Positions 1 through 12,344 of a stretch of 64,000 nucleotides of DNA are shown piece after piece (the stretch's first letter is position 1; each line of letters begins with the position of its first letter). The notes under the pieces are model-generated. The model had not been told where the DNA came from. It ran no database searches and saw nothing but the letters and a program-made list of their open reading frames with translations. Origin of the DNA: Macrotis lagotis (lineage: Eukaryota; Chordata; Mammalia; Peramelemorphia; Peramelidae); NCBI RefSeq assembly GCF_037893015.1, contig NC_133661.1, positions 183,770,306 through 183,834,305 of the forward strand, in the 5' to 3' direction. The position numbers were made by a program, and so were the translations under genes.

Positions 1-1330
1 TGATGATGAGTATTTTCCTAATATTGAACCATCCCTACTTACCTGGTGTGAATCCTATGTGATCATGATGTATTATCCTAGTAATAACTTGCTTTAATTT
101 CAATGATAAAATTTTATTTAAGATTTTTGCATCAATGTTCATTAGGGAAATTGATCTATAATTTTTTGGTTTAGGTATCAGAACTATATTGATGTCATAA
201 AAAAGAATTTGGCAAAACTACTCCTATTTAAAAAAATAGTTCATTTAGAATTGGAATTAGTTTTTCCTAAAATATTTGGTAGAATTCACTTATAAATCCA
301 TCTAAGCCTGGAAACTTTTTCCTTAGGGAGTTCATTGATGGTTTCTTCAATTTCTCTTTTTCTAAAATGGGATTAATTAAATATTTCATTTCTTTCTCTG
401 TTAATCTGGATAGTTTATATTTTTGTAAAAATTCACCCATTTCACTCAGGTTGTCAAATTATTGGCATGTAATTCAGCAAAATAGTTTCAAATTATCTCT
501 TTAATTTTCTCCTCATTGGTGCTGAGTTCACCATCTTCATTATTGATATCAATAATTTAGTTTTGTTCTTTCTTTTTGTTCATCAGATTAAACAGAGGTT
601 TATCTATTTCACTGTTTCTTCATAAAATCAATTCTTAGTTTTATTTATTAGGTTAATGGTTTTCTTGCTTTCAATTTTATTAATTTCTCCCTTGATATTC
701 AGTTTCTAATTTGGTATTTAATTGGGGATCTTTAATTTGTTCTTTTTCTAGCTTTTTAAGTTGCATACCCAATTTGTTGATCGACTCTTTCACTATTTTA
801 TTCATATAAGCATTTAGAGGTATAAAATTTCCTCTAAAACTGTTTTGTCTGCATCTCATACATTTTGGTATGATGTTTCATTGTTTTCATTTTCATGGAT
901 TAAATGATTGATTATTTCCATGACTTGCTGATGGATTCACTCTTTCTTTAAAATTATTTAGTTTCCAAATAATTTTTGGTTTATCGTTCCATGACCCTTT
1001 ATTACATGTAATTTTTATTGCACTATGATCTGAAAAATATGCCTTTATTATTTGTTCCTTTCAACACTTGATTGTAAGATTTTATGTCCTGATACACTTT
1101 TGGTTTAGGTGCCATTTACTGTAGAGAAAAAAGCATATTCTTTTCTATCCCTATTCATTTTTCTCTAGAAGTCTACCATATCTAAGTTTTCTAAGACTTT
1201 ATTCACCTTCTAAACTTCCTTCTTATTTATTTTGTGGTTAGATTTATCTAGATCTGAGAGAGGGAGACTGAGATCCCCCATTATTGAAGTCAGGGGGTTC
1301 ACCTGCAGAACTAAGACTAATAAACTGTTT
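1..1330 (-). mobile_element. L1 ORF2 fragment (endonuclease to RT part), cut by window edge
   Basis: Read on the minus strand this is the 5' half of L1 ORF2. Reverse-strand text near 1,240-1,280 resembles the endonuclease stretch GDLSLPLSDLDKSNHK seen in better-kept copies, and the sequence runs towards the RT domain at position 1. It has many stops and no long frame. The same L1 lies at 18.0-19.2 kb and 32.0-34.1 kb, so it was in place before the tandem duplication. Confidence 0.8.
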
Positions 1331-2189
1331 CTCATGACTTTTCATGTTGAATAGATGTTATATAGCTTGCCTTTATGATGGGGACGAAGTGCTGGTGTGA
1401 GAGAAAGAATTTGGAAAAGAAAATGCAAATCATGTATGTTTAAAAAATAATTTCATGTTTCCCCATTGTTTGTGGCAAAATCCTTTACAAAAACTAAATG
1501 AGGCATTCATCCTTTGTCCTATAACATCGTGTGAAATATTTTGCTCCTGACATTGTGCTATATGGTATGACACAATGTAAGAAAATTTGTCTCTAATGAC
1601 CTTACATTCTATTAGGGTTACAACAATTAAACAAAGAAGCAAAAGCAATTTCAACTCTTGATCTGGAAGGAGACTCTTGACCCTTACCTGTGCCTGGTCC
1701 CAAATCCTATAGATAAATAATTGCTGGTGGGAAATTGGAGTTTAACTTCACTATTTTCTCTGTTACCTAGAGTTGACAAAAATTGGATTTGATATTATAT
1801 GTATAAATGTCTTATAAATGCACATTATATTTATTATGAAAGCATGTCAGATAGGAATCCTTTAGATCACAACCCAACACAGACTATTTCAGGAAGAAAA
1901 TTTTTTAGAGAAGAAACGGAATTAAGACTGAAATAGGTCTCAAGTTGTTAAAGATTAATAGGATTCTGTGTTTTCTTTTTCTTTTTCCTCTGGAGAAAAC
2001 CTCTTAACAACCTCTTAAATGTTAGAATGCCTCTTTGGGTCTGGATTTAGTTGTTAAGAGATGAAGTCTCTACTACACCACCATATATCACTTTAGCTTC
2101 ACCTAGTTCTGTGCTATGGATGTAGAAGAGAGTTGGAATATTATTTGTGAACTAAAATCAAGAACCAAGAACCTCACTTCACTTCAGAG
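1331..2189. other. Duplicon flank without recognised gene
   Basis: AT-rich sequence matching 19,210-19,940 in unit 2 and, in part, 34,110-34,260 in unit 3. I see no gene or nameable repeat. It contains the empty site of the unit-2 SINE, near 1,447. Confidence 0.5.
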
Positions 2190-2735
2190 TCAGCAAATTT
2201 ATAATGATAACATGATGGCAATAGTTGTTATTGGTGAGGTTGTGGAAAAATAGGCACACAAACTCATTTAGCTGCAATTGTAGATCAGTGCAACCATTTT
2301 GTGAAGTGATTTGCTTATAAGCAAAGTGACTAGAATTTGCATATCCTTTTGTCCTGATATTCAAATACATGATTCAGCTCTATCCATTACATAGTAAAAT
2401 ATTGACTTATAGAAGCACTTTTTGTGACAGCAAAGAATTGGAAAAAAGGTCAAAGCCCACCAATTGGAGAATGACTAAAATTGTTCAAAATGTATTTCCT
2501 ATGCTGTAGTAAGAAATGATTATCATGAATACAGAAAAACATGGAAAGAATTACATGGTCTAATGTAAAGCAAGGTAGTCAGAATCAAAACACCCATATA
2601 TATAATAACTATAACACTGTAAATAAAAAAAACAGCAATCATGAAATAAATAAAAATGAATGTTGTAATATTACAAAGAACAAGCAGTATTCCAAAAAAT
2701 GATATGAAAAGACATCTCCTTCTACTCATTTAGAG
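2190..2735 (+). mobile_element. Old L1 3'-end remnant
   Basis: Plus-strand text such as cagcaaagaattggaaa followed by caattggagaatgacta is the decayed end of L1 ORF2 (compare 24,130-24,175, a clearer copy). An A-rich tail follows. The same remnant is at 34,290-34,750 in unit 3. It is missing from unit 2, where later L1 insertions replaced it. Confidence 0.6.
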
Positions 2736-3100
2736 ATGTAGGCAGGGAGTCTAGAGTTAAGTCCATGGATATAGAAGATTGAACATATTGAAATTTTTTT
2801 GATATGTTGAGCAGTTTTACTGACTTTTTTTCTCTTACTATTTAAAAAAATGTTTGTGGAATAGCTCTTTGAGAGTGAGATAGGAAATGGACATTGAAGG
2901 AAATTGAGGTGATATAGAAACAAAAACTTCTAAATAAAATTATTTTAAAAAAGATATAATATCTTAAAACAGGGATCTCAAACTGGAACTGGTACAAAAA
3001 ATGTTCTATTATGAACTCGCAAAGATGAATCTACTTAAATGATCCCTGGATACTATCATATGCCCCTTGGCAGAGACTGTAGCAAGTGGTTCCTCTGCAG

Positions 3101-3139
3101 CATTTGTGCACAGGCTGCAGGTGCCTGGGCATCACTGTG
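3101..3139 (-). promoter_or_regulatory. V1 recombination signal (23-RSS)
   Basis: On the minus strand, directly after the V exon: consensus heptamer CACAGTG (3133-3139), 23-nt spacer, then nonamer GCACAAATG (3101-3109), which matches 5 of 9 positions of ACAAAAACC. This is where RAG1/RAG2 would cut to join V1 to a J segment with a 12-RSS. Confidence 0.85.
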
Positions 3140-3665
3140 CCTCTACACCACAGAAATAGGTGCCTGAGTCTCCAGGCTGGGAGGCTGTGAAATACAGGGT
3201 GCTGAAACGCTCCTTCCTGTTGATTGTAGTTCTTAACCTTCCTCTCACCTTCTCATTAGAGCTTATGTAAAAGAGGAAGGTGAAGCCTTTCCCATGATCC
3301 TGCTTGAACCACTGAAGTCCTTGGGAAGCACTGTCTGAGTAACTGCAGTTGAAAGCAGTGTTCTCTCCTTCCTGGACCTTCCAAATCAGTGGACTCTGCT
3401 CCACCTTTTGTTGGCAGCTCACCCCTTGACAAAACGACATCAGACACAATATCAAATCAGCATCTATGATTTTCTCTAATTTCACCATACATCTATAAAA
3501 TTTCACGTGATAGCACATTTTTCCTCCTTGCTCATGTGGAGAATGTTTCCTGTTCTTCCCTATTCCTGTCTCCATTCCTTTCCCCCTTTTCCCCACTATT
3601 GTTCCCAACTCACAGCCCACTTGAAGATACAGCAGCACTAATGAGACTCCCAGCAGCTTCTCCAT
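3140..3665 (-). CDS. TRAV gene segment V1 (subfamily Va), apparently functional
   Basis: T-cell receptor alpha variable segment. Leader exon 3614-3665 encodes the signal peptide MEKLLGVSLVLLYLQVG and ends at a GTGAGT donor (3608-3613). The V exon runs 3424 to 3140 after a TCAAG acceptor and begins GVSCQQKVEQSP. The immunoglobulin-fold landmarks are present: first Cys in FNCSYSDS, Trp in LQWFKQD, second Cys in DSGTYFCGVE. No stops. The 189-nt intron is itself open and in frame, giving one 177-codon reading frame across both exons. The leader resembles human TRAV17 (METLLGV...), and the V region resembles the TRAV12/21/22/30 group. Cys-Gly after the second Cys is less usual than Cys-Ala. The exact TRAV subgroup cannot be assigned by eye. 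Transcribed from the CCAAT-containing region at 3.8 kb; joined to a J segment outside the window. Confidence 0.92.
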
Positions 3666-3815
3666 CTTTTCAGTTTCCAGAGATTAGAAAAACTCAGATC
3701 TAAGATCTTGATTATGGACCTTGATTCTTTAGTAAATGGAGTCTTTTTCACTTCTATTTATGTGTAGTTCTTTTTCTTCTCTAGGAAACATGACATTCTC
3801 AGACTTATTATTCAA

Positions 3816-3837
3816 CCAATCACAGCTTGATGTGTCA
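3816..3837 (-). promoter_or_regulatory. V1 promoter element (CCAAT plus CRE-like)
   Basis: CCAAT (3816-3820 on the plus strand, ATTGG on the coding strand) lies about 150 nt upstream of the V1 ATG. A TGACACATCA-type CRE-like stretch (3828-3837) lies next to it. The CCAAT recurs at the same distance in the other complete V genes. Role inferred from conservation and from known CRE-type decamers of TCR V promoters. Confidence 0.5.
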
Positions 3838-4189
3838 CCTCAGATTTTCTACCTTGTTCTTTTGCAGATATATAGAGAAAATTCTCAAGAAAGAGAGCCT
3901 TTTTTTTAAAACATCATAGCCGCACTGCCTCCCTCAGGTCTAAAAAGAATTGTTGTGAAATTAAAGAAATTATTTAGTAGAAGCTATTTATCAATATTTT
4001 GTTAATAGGAAAATGTTCATTTTTATTATCATTTGATGAAATAAAAATATTTAAAGGATAGGTAGGAAATCAACAAGCAATCAGGTGTAGGGAGAATATT
4101 TTAGGAAATCAGTAATGGTGTGAACAAAAAAATAGAGATTAGCAAAATATTTTTTAGAGTATTTAATTGTAGTAGTGATGATGGTAGTA

Positions 4190-4275
4190 AAAATTTAGAG
4201 TGCTTTAAGGTTTACAAAATGTTTACATTATTCCATTTAATTCTCACAACAATACTGAGATAGGTTCTACAAATG
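4190..4275 (-). repeat. MIR-like SINE fragment
   Basis: Text agtgctttaaggtttacaaa followed by a tctcacaacaatactgag-like stretch matches the central part of marsupial MIR/CORE-SINE elements read in reverse. Short and decayed. Confidence 0.5.
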
Positions 4276-4449
4276 TTATTGCCCAAGTAGTCATTGAGGT
4301 TGACTGGAGAACAGAATATTTTGAGAGGGATCATTCAAGTCAATCATCATTTATACTGTGTTAGCATTTACAATGCTAAGTGCTGGAGTTATATAAAAAA
4401 ATCCCACAATTCTGACCCACCCTTCTAAGCAATCAAGAAGCTCCCATTC

Positions 4450-5440
4450 TAATGGGATGGCATCATAAAAATAATTATCTGTACATGTAAAATAATGAAA
4501 TGTAGTTTTGTAGAGATGTTATTAACAGCAGAGAGATCCAAAAAAGACCAGGTAGAAGAAAGTATTTAAGGGCAATCTTAAAGGAAGTCTTGAACCAGGT
4601 TTTTGGAAAGTGTTGAATTCAGGAAAAATAATTTCAACTTTCTTCAAAGGGCTGTAGGAATTACCAAAGAGACTGCAGTGGAATAATGATATAACTGGAT
4701 CTGTGCATCGGAATCATTTTTTGCCACTGATTTGACATTATCCTGCCTATAGTATAAAGATTGGATTGGAGGGCTAGGGGAGCAGAGTCACGAATACATA
4801 TAAGAAATCTATTATAGGGCAGCTAGGTGGTGCAGTGTATAGAGCACTGGACCTGGAATCAGGAATACCTGGGTTCAAATCCGGCCTCAGACACTTAATA
4901 TTTACCTAGCTGTGTGGCCTTGGGCAAGCCACTAAACCACATTTGCCTTGCAAAAAAAAAAACAACTAAAAAAAAAAAAGAAATCTATTGTAATAGTCCA
5001 GTGGAATGGTATTAAGGGCCTGTACTATGGTAATGGTGATTTCAGTAGAGAAGTTGAAATGGATGGAATAAGTGTAATGGGGTTAGAAATAGCAAACTTT
5101 AGTAAATGATTGAATATGAAAAGTTGGGATAATGGGAAGTTCTAAAAATATCCATGATGGACATGAATTGTACTTTCATTTATATGTGATATAATCCAAA
5201 GGAATTTAGGATGAGAGAGGATTGAAAATTAGATTTTGGACTTGTTAAATTTAAGATTATGATGAGACATCACTTAAAGATGTGCGTTCACAGTTCAAAA
5301 GAGATGTTGACCTAGAGTCATTGGAACAAAATTTGCTATTACTGAGAATATAGAGAAAGTGTAAAATTCTAAGGAACAAATTCTATTATGAGATAGATTA
5401 GAGGTGAGAAGCATATTCAAAACTTTGGAATTATTACCAC
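4450..5440 (-). mobile_element. L2 LINE remnant (RT part), split by a SINE
   Basis: The antisense of an L2 ORF2 RT region, recognised by motifs such as ctattgtaatagtccagtgg (L2 'RLDYCNS' region read backwards) and by the order of phrases shared with the clearer L2 at 61.0-62.0 kb. The paralogue lies at 26.3-27.2 kb in unit 2. Very old and full of stops. Confidence 0.6.
4814..4977 (+). mobile_element. tRNA-derived marsupial SINE
   Basis: Complete SINE: head gggcagctaggtggtgcag, B-box-like GGTTCAAATCC near 4,873, tail ttgccttgcaaaa and poly-A. Flanked by a perfect 12-bp target-site duplication aagaaatctatt (4802-4813 and 4978-4989). Absent from the matching site in unit 2 (near 26,790), so it inserted after the duplication. 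Confidence 0.92.
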
Positions 5441-5449
5441 CATATCAAA

Positions 5450-5748
5450 TAAATCTTTCATATTTCTCCCCTTCTCTCTACCCACAATCCTAGTTAGGCT
5501 CTTATTAACTCTCACCTGGACTGTGATAATAACTCCCAAAGTACTCTTTCTGCTTGTAGTTTCTCCCATATTCAATCTATCCTCTTTATAAATACCAAAA
5601 TGTCCTTCCTAAGATTTGTTCTTACCACAGCACTCCTCTGCTCAAAACAGCTGATGGCTCCACATTGCCTATAGTAAAAAATGCATACACATCAGTCTGA
5701 CTTAAAAGCTCTTATACAATTTGTCTCTCACTTTCTAATCCAGACTTA
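5450..5748 (+). mobile_element. L2 LINE remnant, sense strand
   Basis: The ttattaactctcacctggac stretch and downstream ctcaaaacagctgatggctc text match the end of L2 ORF2 in sense orientation. The matching copy is 27,220-27,565. The element is cut at about 5,750 by the 6.6-kb L1 and resumes after 12.3 kb. Confidence 0.55.
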
Positions 5749-8700
5749 TTTCTTTACAGTCTTTTATTCATTTATTTTCATCCATATACACATGCATATT
5801 TCTAAATTACAAAATTTCCTTCCACCCTCCCTTCCCACCCCCATCCCCTCAGCAGAGAACAGTCAGGTTAGCATTTTACATATATTTTGATGAATAAGGT
5901 TACAAATTAGTAATTTTTGGCATAAGGAAATAGGATTAAGTGAAAGAGATACATAAGAGATAATTTTTTTTAAAGTATTCATCAGATTTGGAAGGGTTTT
6001 TTTTCTATGTGTTTGATTTTAATTCCTCTGAATAGGGATAATATAGTCTATAGCCAGTCAAATACAATTGTCCTGGCTATCTGGACTGCCAAGAGGTGCT
6101 GCTTCCATCAAGGTTGTTCATCTCATAATGTTGTTGATATGTACATTGTTCTCTTGGTTCTACTCCCTTCTTTCAGCATCAGATCCCATAAGTCATTACA
6201 TGCTTCTCTAAAGTCTGACCATTTATGATTTCTTATTGAACAATAGTATTCTATAGTATTCATGTACCATGACTTGTTTAGTCATTCCCCAATTGATGGG
6301 GCATCTCCTCAATTTTCAGTTCTTTGCTACTATAAAAAGAGCTTCTATGAATATTTTGGAACATGTAAGACTTTTCCCATTTTTTATAATTTCTTCTGGA
6401 TATTGACCTAGAATTGGAATTGTTGGGTCAAAGGGTATGAATAGTTTTAATGCTCTTTGGGCATAGTTCCATATTGCTCTCCAGAGAGGCTAGATCCATT
6501 GACAACTCCATCAGCAATGCATTAATGTCCCAATCCTCCCACAACCTTTCTAATTATGATCATCTTCTCTTTTTCTCATCCTGGCTAATCTAATAGCTGT
6601 AAGATGATACTCATTTTAATTTGCATTTCTCTAATCAATAATGCTTTGAAGCATTTTTTCAAATGATTATATAGCTATTTGAAAACTATCTGTTCATATC
6701 CTTTGACCATTTATCAATTGGGGAATGACTTGTGATTTTATAGATGTGATGCAATTCTCTATATATTTTAGAAATAAGAGCTATATCAGAACTCCTAGTT
6801 GTGAAGATTGTTTCCCGACTTTCTGCTTTTCTCCTAATTTTGTCAGCATTGATTTTATTATTGCAACCCCTTTTTAATTTAATATAGTCAAAATCATTCA
6901 TTTTGCAGTTTATACTGTAGTTATCCTTGTTTGGTCATAAATTTATCCCTTTTTCATAGATCAGATAGAGTATTTTTTGGTCTATTAATTTATTTATGGT
7001 ATCACTCTTTATGTCTAAATCCTGTACCCATTTTCCCCTTATTTTGGTATAGGAGATGGGAATCTATGCCCATTCTTTGCCAAACTGTTTTCTAGTTTTC
7101 CCAACAATTTTTGTCAAATAGTGATTTCTTATCCCAGAAGCTGATGTCTTTGGGTTTGTCAAATGGTAGATTGCTGTAGTTTCTTTTGAACCTATCCTAA
7201 TCCACTGATCCATTACTCTATTTCTTAACCAGTACCAAGCAGTTTTGATGAATGCTGCTTTATAATACAATTTTAGATCTGGTAGAGTTAGACCACCTTC
7301 CTTTACATTTTTTTTCATCAGTTCCCTTCTTGCTCTTTATTTGCTCCAGACGAACTTTGGTAGTTTGAGTGGTAAGGCACTAAATCGGTAACTTAATTTG
7401 GGTAGAATTGTCATTTTTATTATAGTAGCTTGACCTAACCATGAGCATTTGATATTTTTCCAGTTATTTTGATTTGAATTTATTTGGGTGAGGAGCACTT
7501 TATAATTGTGTTCATAAAGTTTCTGGGTTTGTTTTAGGAGGTAGATTACCAAGTATTTAAAACTGTCTCTAGTTACTTTAAATGGAATTTCCCTTTCTGT
7601 CTCTTACTCTTGGGCTTTGTTTTTCATATATAGAAATGTTGATGACTTATTTGGGTTTATTTTATGTTTTGCTACTTTGCTGAATTTGTTAATTGTTTCA
7701 AGGAATTTTTTAGATGATTTTATTAGTTTCTCTATGTATACCATTATTTCATCTGAAAAGAGTGAAAATTTTGCTTCCTCATTGCCGATTCTGATTCCTT
7801 CAATTTCTTTTTCTTCTCTTATTGCTACTCCTACCATTTCTAATACTATATTAAAAAGTAATGATGATAATGAGTATATTTGTTTTATCCATGATTTTAT
7901 TGGAAATACTCCAAGTTTATTCCCATTACATATAATACTTGTTGATAATTTTAGATAGATACTATTTATTATTTTAAGGAAGCCTCCATTTATTCTAAAC
8001 TTTCAAGTGTTTTTAATATGAATGGATCTATTTTATCAGAGGTTCTTTCAGTATCTATTGAGATAATCATATGATTTCTGTTGTTTAGCTATTGATATGT
8101 TAATTATGTTGAGTGTTTTCCTAATGTTGAACCATCCCTGCCTGCCTGGTATAAATCCAACCTAATCATGCTGTATTTTCTTGGTAATAACTTGTAGTCT
8201 CATTAATAAAATTTCTTTTAAGATATTTAGATTAATATTCATTAGGGAGATTTGTTTATAATTTTCTTTGCCAATTTTGGTCCTTCCTGGTTCATATATC
8301 AGCACCATATTGGTGTCATGAAAGCAGATTGGCAGAAATGATTCCTCTCCTATTTTTTAAAATAGTTTATGTAGAATGGGAATTAATTGTTCCTTAAATA
8401 TTTGGTAGAATTCACTTGTAAATCCATCTGGATCTGGAGTCTTTTTCTTATGGAGTATAGTCATCATTTTTTCATTTCTTTTTCTGAAATGGGGCTATTA
8501 AGGTAAATTATTTCCTCTTCTGCTAATCTGGGTAGTTTTTATTTTGGCAAATATTCATCCATTTCACTCAATGTATCCAAATTTATTGATATACAGTTTG
8601 GTAAAGTAGCTCCAAATTATCTCTTTAATATCCTCCTCATTGGTAGTTAGTTAACCCTTTTCATTTTTGATAATGTTAACTTGGTTATCTTCTTTCTTTT

Positions 8701-9956
8701 TTTAAAATCTGGTTAATCAAATTTCTGTCTAATTTATTGACTTTTTTCATAAAACCAATTCTTAGTTTTATTTATGATATCAATGGTTTTCCTGCTTTCA
8801 CTTTTATTCATCTCTCCCTTAATTTTCAGAATTTCTAATTTGGGATTTATTTGGGGATGTTTAATTTGTTCTTTTTCTAGCTTTTTTAGTTGAATACCAA
8901 ATTCATTGATCTCTTTCTGTATTTTATTCATATAGGCACTTAGAGATATAAAATTTACCCTCAAAACTGTCTTGGCTTCATCCCACAAATTTTGGTATGA
9001 TATCTCATTATTATCATTTTCTTGGACGTAATAATTGAGTATTTCTGTTATTTGCTGTTTGATCCAACCAATATTTAGGACAAAAATTATTTAATTTCCA
9101 ATTAGGCTTTGGTTTATCTTTCCCTGACCCTTTATTAAATGTAATTTTTATTGTACCATGGTCTGATTACTGTGTATTTATTATTTTTGCCTTTTTTGCC
9201 TTTTTGCATTTGATTATAAGGTTTTGGTGGCCTAGTACACGGTCAGTTTTGGTGAAGGTGCCATGTACTGTGGAGAAAAAGATATATTCTTTTTTATCCC
9301 CATTAAGTTTTCTCTAGAGGCCTATTAAATTTAAGTTTTCTAAGATTTCATTCATTTTTTAACTTCCTCCTTGTTTATTTTGTTGTTAGATGTATCTAGT
9401 TCTGAGAGAGGGAGATTAAGGTCTCCCATTATTAAAGTTTTGCTGTCTATGTCTCCTTGTAATTCACTCAGTTTTCCTCTAGGAATTTGGATGCTATTCC
9501 ACTAAGTGCATGCATGTTTAGTAATGATATAACTTCACAACCAATGGTGTCTTTTAAGAAGCTATAGTTTCTTTCCTTATTCCTTTTAATGTGATTGATT
9601 TTTGCTTTTATCTTGTCTGAAAATAGGATTGCTATCCCAGATTTTTTTTCTTCAGCTGAGTCATAATATAATTTGCTCTAACCTTTTACCTTTACCCTGT
9701 GTGTATCTCTCTGCTTCAAATGTGTTTCTTGTAAATAACATATTGTAGGATTCTGGTTTTTAATCCATTATTCTATCCATTTCTGTTTTATGGGACAGTT
9801 CATCCCATTCACATTTACAGTTAAGATAATTAATTCTATTGTTTATTGCTATTTTTCTCCATTTGTATGTTTCTCTTTCCTTTTCTCTTTTTTCCTCCTC
9901 ACCAAAACTTTACTATGTATCCCTTTAACTTTAATTTATTTTTAATTAAAAAAAAT

Positions 9957-10111
9957 GTTTTTAGGGTTTTTTTTGCAAGGCAAATGGGGTTAAGTGGCTT
10001 GCCCAAGACCACACAGCTAGGTAATTATTAAGTGTTTGAGAATGGATTTGAACCCAGGTACTCCTGACTCCAGGGCCAGTCCTTTATCCACTGCGCCACC
10101 TAGCCACCCCT
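9957..10111 (-). mobile_element. tRNA-derived SINE inside L1
   Basis: Reverse copy with tail (tttttgcaaggcaaatgggg) on the left and head (ccacctagccacccc) on the right. It sits between ORF2 and ORF1 of the host L1. Target-site duplication not clear. Confidence 0.85.
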
Positions 10112-10985
10112 CAAGTCAAATCTTGATCTAATTAATTGCAAGAATCTTAAAGTTCTCTTAAGTACTGGGAGGTTCTGGAGGTCTCTCCTGAGAACTTTAC
10201 CAATGATTGTAAGTTAGAGAGACACTGACTCATGTCCTTGCAGTTTATGATACCTTTATTAGATTAGGTGCTAAAAACTCTGTGATTAAAGTGAGTCAAA
10301 GGATAATGAGACAGTTAAATTTAAAGTTAACACTCCCTACTTTCTTCAGGGCTTTTTGTCTCAAACATAGAGATGTCATATTGGACCTCTTGAATTGAGA
10401 GATGAGACCCAATTATATCCATATCCTTTAGGTTCATTCTCTTCAATTGTATTCTACCCTTTAATTATCCTAAGAGAAGTTAAGTTCTAAAGAATTAAAA
10501 GTGTTACATCTTCCCTTTTAAAGTTGTATGCAATGTGATGGTCTTAAACAACATGTGTTTTGCTTTGTTTTGTTTTTTCCTTCCCCTTTTCATTTATCTT
10601 TTTTTAATGCAACTCTTCAGTCATATATTTGGCAATTGAATTCTCTTTTCAGTTCTGGTCTTCATGTCAGGAAATTCCGGAAGTCCTCTCTTTCATTGAA
10701 CATCCACCTTTTCCCCTGGCAGTGTATGCTGAATTTTGCAGGGTAGTCCATTTTCAGTTTAATCCCTGGCCTTTGCTCTCTGAAATATGCAGTTCCCAGT
10801 TCTTCTGATCTTTCATTGTTTAAGCTGATAGGTCCTATGTGAGTCTGACTGTGTTTCCTTTATAGAAATGTTTTCTTTTTGCTGCTTACATTATTCTTTC
10901 CTTTATTTTAGGTTTCTGGAATTTGGCTATTGCAGCCCCTGTAGTTTTTATCCTGGGGTTTCTTTCTGGAGGGGTTCTGTGGATT

Positions 10986-11155
10986 ATTTGCTTTTATTTT
11001 TATTTTTTATTTTTTGCAAGGCAAATGGGATTAAGTAGCTTGCCCAAGGTCACACAGTGAGCTAATTATTAAGTGTCTGAGGCTGGATTTGAACTCAGGT
11101 ACTTACTCCTGATTCCAGGGCCAGTGCTCTATCCACTGCATCATCTAGCTGCCCC
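10986..11155 (-). mobile_element. tRNA-derived SINE inside L1 ORF1
   Basis: Reverse copy splitting the L1 ORF1 text ggggttctgtgg/cattctttcaatgg. Flanked by 9-bp near-identical repeats, ctgtggatt (10977-10985) and ctgtgcatt (11156-11164). Confidence 0.87.
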
Positions 11156-12344
11156 CTGTGCATTCTTTCAATGGTTATACTGTTATTTTATTCTAGTAGA
11201 TTTGGACAGTTTTCCTTTATAATTTCCTTCAGGATGTTTTCCAGGTCCTTCTGTTGGTCAAGACTTTCTAATAGTCCAATGATTCATGGATTGTCTCTCC
11301 TAGATCTATTTTCCAGGTCATTCATTTTCCCATAAAAGACAATTTACATTTTTTCAATTTTTTTCAGTCTTTTTATTTTGTTTGATGGAATTTTCTAGTG
11401 GTACAGATTTATTGATTTCTATTTGTTCAATTCTAATTTTTATGGTTTTATTTTCTTCAATTAGCTTCTGTGTTTCCTTTTCCAGTTTGTTATTTTTACT
11501 TTTAATGGAGTTGATTCCTTTGATCAACTTTTCATAATTTTCCTGCATGACTTTCCTGTCTTTTTTCCATTTTTTTCTTCCTCGTTTCTTTAGTTTTAAA
11601 TTCTTTTTTAAACTCTTTGATGAGCTTTTGTATTTGAGTTCAATTTATAGACTGTTTTGAAACTTCCCCTGTGAGTGATTTTTCACTGCTTTCTTCTTCA
11701 GACATGGCATTGTTGTCATCTTTGTCTGTGAAGTAGTTTTCCATTGTGAGTACTCTTTTAGCTTTTTTGCTCATCTTTTTGTTTTAGTTCTGCTCCTGGG
11801 ATATAGCGAGTATAGATCCAAGTTTTTATTTTGCTGGGGTTGGGGTCTGATCCCTGGCTTGTTGTTGGCCAAGATATCGTTTATGCAGTTCAGGCCTTGC
11901 CTTTTCAGAATTTTCCCCCTCCTTTATGTCCAGTTCGTGATTTAACAGTGGTTTGTTCCTGACACTGTCCCGCCTTTTATCCCAGTGTTTTTAGGCTTCA
12001 GACTTTGTTTGGGGTTGGGATGCTTCCTCCTGTCTTGCTATCTAACTGCTCTAGTCTCTACTATTGTTAAGCTCTCTGGACCCGGCTTTTCCCACTCTCT
12101 TGCCTCCTTGACTTTACTTCCCCTATTCCCCCCAAAGAGAGAGAACTCCATTGAAGATCCTCCAAGATGTCTACAGTTGAAAGCTTCTTTAAATCCTCTC
12201 TTTTTCTTGGTGGGATCTGTAGTGCGAATGTTAGAGGAGAGGCTTTGTTTATCCTTGGTAGGGAAAAGCTCCAGAAGCCTGTTAGCTTCATGCTACCATC
12301 TTGGTTCCATCCCAGAAGTCTCCTCTCATTACAGATTTTGAACA

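Larger units (their letters stand above)
5750..12325 (-). mobile_element. Near full-length L1 (about 6.6 kb), inactive
   Basis: A whole L1 read right to left: 5'UTR about 11.8-12.3 kb (ending at the typical aagatggtagcatgaagc-type start), ORF1 about 11.8-10.6 kb with a coiled-coil piece (near 11,354-11,548, Lys/Glu-rich), inter-ORF region, ORF2 from about 9,830 (endonuclease) through RT to the C-terminal zinc-knuckle region near 6.5 kb, then 3'UTR to 5.75 kb. Both frames carry many stops and frameshifts. The RT motif appears as FSLFSDEIMVY instead of FADD. Two SINEs sit inside it. In unit 2 the L2 text on either side is continuous near 27,565, so this is a single insertion made after the duplication. 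A short ttacag-type target duplication is possible but not clear. Confidence 0.85.

Noticed and set aside
4814-4900. tRNA-like head with A and B boxes as a tRNA gene
   Set aside because: It is the promoter part of a SINE with poly-A and target-site repeats; no tRNA cloverleaf with a proper acceptor stem.
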